A DNA stretch of 37,893 bases from contig JAFUZM010000408.1 in the NCBI GenBank assembly GCA_017476605.1, forward strand, positions 1-37,893, written 5' to 3'. Made by a program: the position numbers and the translations under genes. Shown here in pieces: positions 32,709 to 37,893 of this stretch; within the stretch, counting starts at the first letter, position 1, and every line of letters starts with the position of its first letter. The DNA is from Clostridia bacterium (GTDB taxonomy: Bacteria; Bacillota; Clostridia; Christensenellales; Aristaeellaceae). Below the pieces are notes generated by a model. The model made no database searches. It saw nothing but the letters and a program-made list of their open reading frames with translations, and was not told where the DNA came from.

Positions 32709-32758
32709 AAAAGGCAAAGGCGTCTTTTGTGAGTACACGAAAGAAGTCTTTGCCTTTT
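32709..32758 (+). terminator. Attenuator-like hairpin before glnN
   Basis: AAAAGGCAAAG (32709-32719) pairs with CTTTGCCTTTT (32748-32758). A CTTTTGTG/CACGAAAG stem lies inside, and a T-rich CTCATTCTTATTC follows. It ends about 30 bases before the start codon, after the GGAG site begins to form, so it may act as a terminator or a translation block. The words GGCAAAGGCGTCTTT repeat the first hairpin. Confidence 0.55.
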
Positions 32759-32786
32759 CTCATTCTTATTCAAAGGAGACAGAAAC

Positions 32787-34883
32787 ATGAGTACGGTATC
32801 GGATTATTTCGGAAGTTTGGTTTTTGATGACCGCGTGATGCGTTCTACGCTCTCTGCCGACGTGTATGCGTCCCTCAGGAAAACCATTGACGAGGGAAAA
32901 GAACTGGATATCGGCGTGGCCAACGCCGTCGCTGAGGCGATGAAAACCTGGGCGGTGTCAAAGGGTGCAACCCACTTCACGCATTGGTTCCAGCCGCTCA
33001 CCGGGATTACGGCAGAAAAACACGACAGCTTCATTTCACCGGCTCCGGATGGAAGCGTCATCATGGAGTTCTCCGGGAAAGAGCTGATCAAGGGTGAGCC
33101 GGATGCCTCCTCTTTCCCTTCCGGCGGCCTGCGTGCAACATTTGAAGCCAGAGGCTATACGGCCTGGGACCCAACTTCCTACGCCTTTATCAAAGGAAAG
33201 ACGCTCTGTATCCCCACCGCCTTCTGTTCCTATGGCGGGCATGCACTGGACAAGAAGACGCCGCTGCTGCGGTCCATGGAATCTCTCAGCAAGCAGGCGC
33301 TCCGTATCCTTCGTCTGTTTGGAAATGATACGGCAAAGCGCGTCGTCTCCTCTGTTGGACCGGAGCAGGAGTATTTCCTCATTACAAAGGAAATGTATGA
33401 TGCCAGACCGGATCTGCGCTTTACCGGACGGACCCTGTTCGGAGCAAAGCCGCCGAAGGGACAGGAGCTGGATGATCACTATTTCGGTGTCATAAAGCCA
33501 GGGGTTACGGCCTTTATGGAAGATCTCAATGATGAGCTCTGGAAGCTGGGAATCCTTGCCAAGACGGAGCATAACGAGGTTGCACCGGCGCAGCATGAGC
33601 TGGCTCCGATTTATACCACAACCAACGTCGCCACGGATCACAACCAGCTGACCATGGAGATCATGCAGAAAGTGGCGGCAAAGCATGGCCTTGTCTGTCT
33701 GCTCCATGAAAAGCCCTTTGCAGGCGTGAACGGCAGCGGAAAGCACTACAACTGGTCAATTGCCACCGATGGCGGACAGAACCTGCTTTCCCCGGGCGAT
33801 ACGCCACATGAGAATGCCCAGTTCCTGCTGTTCCTCTGCGCTGTCATCAAGGCAGTGGATGATTATCAGGATCTTCTGCGGATTTCCGTTGCCACAGCGG
33901 GCAACGATCATCGTCTCGGTGCAAACGAGGCACCGCCGGCCGTGATCTCCATCGTCCTCGGGGATGAACTGAATGCCGTCCTTGAAGCGATTGAAACGGA
34001 TACGCCGTATGCGGGCACCCGGCGGATGCAGATGAAGCTGGGTGTCGATGTCCTGCCAAAGTTTAACCGGGACACCACGGATCGCAACAGGACCTCTCCC
34101 TTTGCCTTTACCGGCAATAAATTCGAATTCCGCATGCTTGGGTCCTCCAACTCCATTGCCTGCGCAAACATCATGCTCAATGCCGCAGTCGCAGAGAGCC
34201 TGCGTATTTATGCGGACCGCCTTGAAAAGGCAGAGGATTTTGAAACCGCGCTGCATGAGATGATCAAGAAGACGATCAAGGATCATAAGCGGATCATCTT
34301 CAACGGAAACGGCTATGATGATGCGTGGATCAGGGAAGCAACGGAGGAACGCGGACTGCTCAATTACCGCACGACTGCAGACTGTATGCCGCATCTTCTG
34401 GATGAAAAGAACGTTAAGATGCTCACCTCTCTTGGCGTATTTACGGTGGACGAACTCAAATCCCGTCGCGACATCATGCTGGAGAACTACTGCAAGAGTG
34501 TCCTGATTGAGGCCAACACCATGATCAGCATGGTAAAGAGGAACATCGCGCCGGCGATTACCAGGTTCACGGCCGATCTGGCCAGGCAGGCTGCGGAAAA
34601 GAAGGCCATATTGCCGGGTCTTGCCTGCGGCTATGAGACAGGCCTTATCGAAACGCTCTCTGCACTGACGGACAGCATCGCAGCGAAAACGGAGGAACTT
34701 GAGACTGCGGTTACAGCCCTTGGCGATGAGGCGGATATCGTTGAGGAGGCGGCCAGGATTCGGGATACGATTCTGCCAAAGATGAGCGAACTGCGGATTC
34801 CCTGTGATGCGGCAGAGACGCTGACGGAAAAGAGCTACTGGCCGTTCCCGACCTACGGTGATCTTCTTTTCAGCGTGAAATAA
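32787..34883 (+). CDS. glnN: Type III glutamine synthetase (GlnN family)
   Basis: The 698-residue protein has the length and layout of GSIII, much longer than type I enzymes. It starts [14 protein letters not shown] and has the [10 protein letters not shown] metal-binding glutamates. It then has [35 protein letters not shown] with intact histidine, and [16 protein letters not shown]. The C-terminal extension (about 560-698) is helical and typical of the family. It forms glutamine from glutamate, ammonia and ATP. ATG 32787 follows AAAGGAG. The gene is divergent from the glutamate synthase operon, and its leader carries attenuator-like hairpins. It is followed by the ammonium channel. Confidence 0.94.
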   Translation: MSTVSDYFGSLVFDDRVMRSTLSADVYASLRKTIDEGKELDIGVANAVAEAMKTWAVSKGATHFTHWFQPLTGITAEKHDSFISPAPDGSVIMEFSGKELIKGEPDASSFPSGGLRATFEARGYTAWDPTSYAFIKGKTLCIPTAFCSYGGHALDKKTPLLRSMESLSKQALRILRLFGNDTAKRVVSSVGPEQEYFLITKEMYDARPDLRFTGRTLFGAKPPKGQELDDHYFGVIKPGVTAFMEDLNDELWKLGILAKTEHNEVAPAQHELAPIYTTTNVATDHNQLTMEIMQKVAAKHGLVCLLHEKPFAGVNGSGKHYNWSIATDGGQNLLSPGDTPHENAQFLLFLCAVIKAVDDYQDLLRISVATAGNDHRLGANEAPPAVISIVLGDELNAVLEAIETDTPYAGTRRMQMKLGVDVLPKFNRDTTDRNRTSPFAFTGNKFEFRMLGSSNSIACANIMLNAAVAESLRIYADRLEKAEDFETALHEMIKKTIKDHKRIIFNGNGYDDAWIREATEERGLLNYRTTADCMPHLLDEKNVKMLTSLGVFTVDELKSRRDIMLENYCKSVLIEANTMISMVKRNIAPAITRFTADLARQAAEKKAILPGLACGYETGLIETLSALTDSIAAKTEELETAVTALGDEADIVEEAARIRDTILPKMSELRIPCDAAETLTEKSYWPFPTYGDLLFSVK

Positions 34884-34978
34884 AAGTCTTCCGGGGACGA
34901 TCTGGTCAGAAGCAGGTATCTGACTGAATCGCCGTCACTACTATCCAACATCCAAGTACCTGCAAAGGAGGAATCTCT

Positions 34979-36697
34979 ATGTCTGTTGAGTTTTGGTTTT
35001 TAATCGGTGCGGCGCTGGTCTTCTGGATGCAGGCCGGATTTGCGATGGTTGAAACGGGGTTTACTCGTGCGAAAAATGCCGGCAACATCATCATGAAAAA
35101 CCTGATGGATTTCTGCATCGGAACCGTTGTGTTTTCATTGCTTGGCTATACCCTGATGATGGGCGAGGATGCGCTTCTCGGGCTCATCGGCAAACCGAAT
35201 CTCAATCTGTTTCTGCATTTTAAGGAGTTTATTGCCTCTCCGGCAGAGGGCTTTACGGACGCCAGCTATTTCGTGTTCAACCTTGTGTTCTGCGCGACGA
35301 CGGCGACCATCGTCTCCGGTGCCATGGCAGAGCGGACAAAGTTTTCAGCCTACTGTGTCTATTCTGCAGTGATCAGCCTTGTCATCTATCCGATCGAGGC
35401 GCACTGGATCTGGGGCGGTGTCTGGCTTTCCCGCCTTGGTTTTCATGATTATGCCGGCTCCTGCGCCATTCACATGGTGGGCGGCATTGCGGCCTTAATC
35501 GGCGCAGCCGTTCTGGGTCCCCGCATCGGGAAATATGTAAGGGATAAGAGCGGCAAGGTCACAAAAGTCAATGCGATCCCCGGGCATTCGATTCCTCTTG
35601 GTGCCCTTGGTGTCTTCATTCTCTGGCTTGGCTGGTATGGCTTCAACGGAGCGGCAGCCACCACGGTTTCGGAGCTTTCCTCGATCTTTCTGACCACAAC
35701 GATTGCGCCCTCTGTTGCAACCTGCACCACAATGATCTATACCTGGATCAAGAACGGGAAGCCGGATGTTTCGATGTGTCTCAACGCCTCTCTGGCAGGT
35801 CTTGTTGCGGTCACTGCAGGCTGTGATGCATTTGATGCGATCGGTGCCTGCATCGTCGGCATTGTTGCAGGAATTCTCGTCGTGATCGTCGTTGAAGTGC
35901 TGGATCTGAGGCTCCACATTGACGATCCGGTGGGCGCGGTTGGCGTGCACTGTGCCAATGGCGTCTGGGGCACGATTGCGGTTGGCCTTCTGGCCAATCC
36001 GGATGCTCCGGCAGGTCTTCGTGGCCTTTTCTACACGGGCAGCTTTACACAGCTCGGAATTCAGCTCCTTGGCTTTATCTCAGTTGCTGCCTGGGCAACC
36101 CTCACGATGCTGGCATTCTTTGAAATTCTCAAAAAGATCGACTTCCTGAGGGCGGATCCTGTGGATGAACTGGCAGGACTTGACATCAGCGAACATGGCC
36201 TGCCCAGTGCCTATGCAGACTTCATGCTCACCGTTGACAACTATGCGGAATTTGGCACGGGTGAGCCAGCCGTCGCGGTTACCGGAACGACACCGGTGGC
36301 AGAGGCAGTCCCTGTCAGGAGAGAGCCTTCCTTTGACGGACACAAATTCACGAAGGTTGAAATCGTTTTCAAGGAAGAACGTCTGTTTGCTCTCAAGGAA
36401 GCCATGAACAAACTTGGCATTACGGGCATGACCGTTTCACACGTAATGGGCTATGGCATGCAGAAAGGACATACGGAATTTTATCGTGGCGTTGCCGTAG
36501 AAACGGATCTGCGGCCAAAGGTTCAGGTGGATATCGTTGTATCTGCCATCCCTGTACGTGATGTCATTGAGACGGCGAAAAAGGTGCTTTATACCGGTCA
36601 TATCGGTGATGGAAAGATCTTTGTCTATGATGTGGAGAACGTCGTGAAGGTCCGCACCGGTGAGGAAGGATACGATGCACTGCAGGATGTAGAGTGA
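34979..36697 (+). CDS. Ammonium channel AmtB fused to a C-terminal PII domain
   Basis: Residues 1-405 form an Amt channel with about 11 membrane helices and the twin-His motifs SCAIHMVGGIAAL and GVHCANGVWGT. It also has FWMQAGFAMVETGFTRAKN, typical of the N-terminal helix. A linker of about 50 residues leads to a PII domain (about 456-572): KVEIVFKEERLFALKEAM, then a T-loop with GHTEFYRG (Tyr502) and VYDVENVVKVRTGEEG. PII normally blocks AmtB as a separate protein; here it is tethered one-to-one. It starts with AAGGAGG and follows glnN by about 95 bases. A strong terminator follows. Confidence 0.93.
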   Translation: MSVEFWFLIGAALVFWMQAGFAMVETGFTRAKNAGNIIMKNLMDFCIGTVVFSLLGYTLMMGEDALLGLIGKPNLNLFLHFKEFIASPAEGFTDASYFVFNLVFCATTATIVSGAMAERTKFSAYCVYSAVISLVIYPIEAHWIWGGVWLSRLGFHDYAGSCAIHMVGGIAALIGAAVLGPRIGKYVRDKSGKVTKVNAIPGHSIPLGALGVFILWLGWYGFNGAAATTVSELSSIFLTTTIAPSVATCTTMIYTWIKNGKPDVSMCLNASLAGLVAVTAGCDAFDAIGACIVGIVAGILVVIVVEVLDLRLHIDDPVGAVGVHCANGVWGTIAVGLLANPDAPAGLRGLFYTGSFTQLGIQLLGFISVAAWATLTMLAFFEILKKIDFLRADPVDELAGLDISEHGLPSAYADFMLTVDNYAEFGTGEPAVAVTGTTPVAEAVPVRREPSFDGHKFTKVEIVFKEERLFALKEAMNKLGITGMTVSHVMGYGMQKGHTEFYRGVAVETDLRPKVQVDIVVSAIPVRDVIETAKKVLYTGHIGDGKIFVYDVENVVKVRTGEEGYDALQDVE

Positions 36698-36741
36698 AGC
36701 GGTCCATTAGTCTGGATCCTTTCGAGTAACCAAAAACAGAT

Positions 36742-36787
36742 AAAAGGCTCACCCAGTTTTCAGCAAAGAAGATTGGGTGAGCCTTTT
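36742..36787 (+). terminator. Terminator after amtB-PII
   Basis: AAAAGGCTCACCCA (36742-36755) pairs perfectly with TGGGTGAGCCTTTT (36774-36787). Confidence 0.8.
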
Positions 36788-36837
36788 CTGCGTGTAGGGC
36801 ACACATTCCTTTGGCGGGAGGATTCTCCTTAATCATT

Positions 36838-37062
36838 CGGATCCAACGTATCGTGGATTCAGCCTTAAGAGCTTTTCAGCCAGGTGAAAACGTTGTATAA
36901 TCATGATATCGACTTGATTGAACGTGAGTGGCGATCTCAGCTTGAAAAAGGTGAAATGGAATGAAGGTCTGGTTAGAAGAGGAAAAGGAATACTCCACGG
37001 AATTGCAGCGGGAAGGCTATGAGAAGATCATGTGCTACGGGATATCTTTCTTCCAGAAATGA
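36838..37062 (+). pseudogene. Degraded C-terminal nuclease-like remnant
   Basis: A short frame (36961-37062) reads KVWLEEEKEYSTELQREGY then IMCYGISFFQK and a stop. It resembles the C-terminus of AAA-ATPase-like/PD-(D/E)XK proteins (DUF1703 type), which end with a similar Tyr-Gly-Ile-x-Phe motif. Two more fragments just upstream, in different frames, give DIDLIEREWRSQLEKGEME and IQRIVDSALRAFQPGENVV, with stops between. It therefore looks like a gene broken by frameshifts. The family call is from memory and the fragments may not all belong together. Confidence 0.4.
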
Positions 37063-37216
37063 TGCCGGGTAGTAAAGGGAGAAACCTTCACGCTTTCAGC
37101 CAGTTTCTGATTCGCTCGCGGGCCTTGAAATCTGGCAGAGAGTTTTGATGAATGAACCGGATCCGTAGCGGAAGATGGCTGGGCGTGATGACGATTGTGG
37201 ATGGAGGAAAGCGACT
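37063..37216. other. Short intergenic stretch before the glycosyltransferase
   Basis: No gene or clear promoter was recognised. It ends with the ribosome binding site GGAGG at 37204-37208. Confidence 0.35.
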
Positions 37217-37893
37217 GTGACAATCCCTCTGGTTTTTGCCACCGACAACAATTATATGTTTCCTTTGTTTGTTGCTATGCAATCTGCCATTCAATCAGCA
37301 GGCAGGGAGACAAGATACGAATTTCATTTACTGCTGTCCGATGATATCAGCGGGGATAACCTTAAAAAACTGGAGTGCATGCGAAAACTCCATAGGCACC
37401 ATGATTTCATCATCCATAGTCTGAGGGATACGTACAAAGGAATCGTAATGAGAATTGAGCATGTTACAAGCGTGACCTATTATCGCTTACAGATTCCGTC
37501 GCTTCTTGTCGGCATGGAGAAATGTATCTATCTGGATTGTGATGTTTGCATCTGTCAGGATTTAACGGAGTTATTCCGACGCGACATTACAGGGAAATAC
37601 ATGGCCGGTGTGCGTGCGCCAAGACACTGTCGCACAGAGAAAGTGATCCGGGAGAATCTGTCAAGGCTGGATATCCCATCCATTGATCAATACATCAATG
37701 CCGGTGTCATGCTGATGAATCTGGACAGAATAAGGAAGGATGCCGTAGAGGAACGATTTCACAGGCTGGTGAAAAATGATTATCCCACACAGGATGAGGA
37801 TATCATCAATAAGGTGTGTTATGGGATGATTGATATTTTGCCACCGCGCTATAATGTCATGCCGTATGGGTTGCTTTCCGACATGGCAATGGA
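37217..37893 (+). CDS. Family 8 glycosyltransferase, partial at window end
   Basis: A GTG at 37217 with GGAGG eight bases upstream opens a frame of at least 225 residues that runs off the window. It shows the GT8 pattern: IPLVFATDNNYMFPLFVAMQS at the start, the metal-binding DxD in CIYLDCDV, YINAGVMLMNLD, and QDEDIIN. Such enzymes transfer galactose or glucose from a nucleotide sugar to lipopolysaccharide, teichoic acid, capsule or glycogenin-like acceptors. The acceptor is unknown. Because no stop is reached, the gene is 3'-partial. Confidence 0.9.
   Translation, partial: MTIPLVFATDNNYMFPLFVAMQSAIQSAGRETRYEFHLLLSDDISGDNLKKLECMRKLHRHHDFIIHSLRDTYKGIVMRIEHVTSVTYYRLQIPSLLVGMEKCIYLDCDVCICQDLTELFRRDITGKYMAGVRAPRHCRTEKVIRENLSRLDIPSIDQYINAGVMLMNLDRIRKDAVEERFHRLVKNDYPTQDEDIINKVCYGMIDILPPRYNVMPYGLLSDMAM

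Noticed and set aside
32628-32787. Canonical ANTAR hexaloop hairpins with A1 and G4 in the glnN leader
   Set aside because: The hairpins found have three-, four- or eight-base loops, and none gives the expected hexanucleotide pattern by eye.

Overview
The window looks like a chromosomal segment of a Gram-positive Bacillota species, probably an anaerobic Clostridia or Erysipelotrichia-like gut bacterium. The reasons are strong AGGAGG-type ribosome binding sites, a T-box leader, an ANTAR regulator, a type III glutamine synthetase, ferredoxin-rich enzymes and a zinc macrodomain protein. The species cannot be named from the sequence alone. No rRNA, tRNA or CRISPR array was seen.

Layout. (1) 1-600: a frameshifted transposase-like remnant. 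(2) 620-4115, minus strand: an Rrf2 regulator, an FMN split-barrel/ferredoxin fusion, a truncated zinc-macrodomain gene, a protein of about five tandem HTH units that lacks a normal start, and a complete zinc-macrodomain ADP-ribose hydrolase. (3) 4563-11704: a tripartite tricarboxylate transporter operon (tctC-tctB-tctA-like) followed by two alpha/beta-hydrolases. It diverges from two overlapping LysR genes, and the two promoters share their -35 region. (4) 11854-13852, minus: a GNAT acetyltransferase and a membrane GGDEF protein. (5) 14214-18494: a T-box-controlled leuC-leuD-leuB-asnA operon whose likely specifier codon reads as asparagine, not leucine. (6) 18588-25072, minus: a large secreted repeat protein split by two frameshifts, a PtuA/PtuB (Septu-type) anti-phage pair, and a secreted protein with an in-frame stop. 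(7) 25490-36787: a nitrogen-assimilation island. On the minus strand lie the split glutamate synthase (amidotransferase, FMN, ferredoxin, FAD and GXGXG subunits), a divergent short glutamine synthetase and an ANTAR regulator with a degenerate receiver. On the plus strand lie a type III glutamine synthetase and an ammonium channel fused to its own PII domain. (8) 36838-37893: a degraded nuclease-like fragment and the start of a GT8 glycosyltransferase.

How it fits together. The ammonium channel-PII protein would import and sense ammonium, GlnN would fix it into glutamine, and the split glutamate synthase would make glutamate using electrons from ferredoxin or FAD. Both divergent promoters of this island (32422-32787) are near consensus. 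Both leaders contain hairpins followed by T-rich tracts and share two 10-base words, so control by transcription attenuation, perhaps through the ANTAR protein, is the most attractive hypothesis here. Asparagine synthetase A uses the same ammonia pool and sits at the end of the T-box operon.

Several loci look decayed or switchable: the macrodomain/HTH junction, the poly-G and poly-C frameshifts of the surface protein, the in-frame TAA of the secreted protein, and the remnants at both ends. All calls come from reading the sequence. No homology search or folding program was run.
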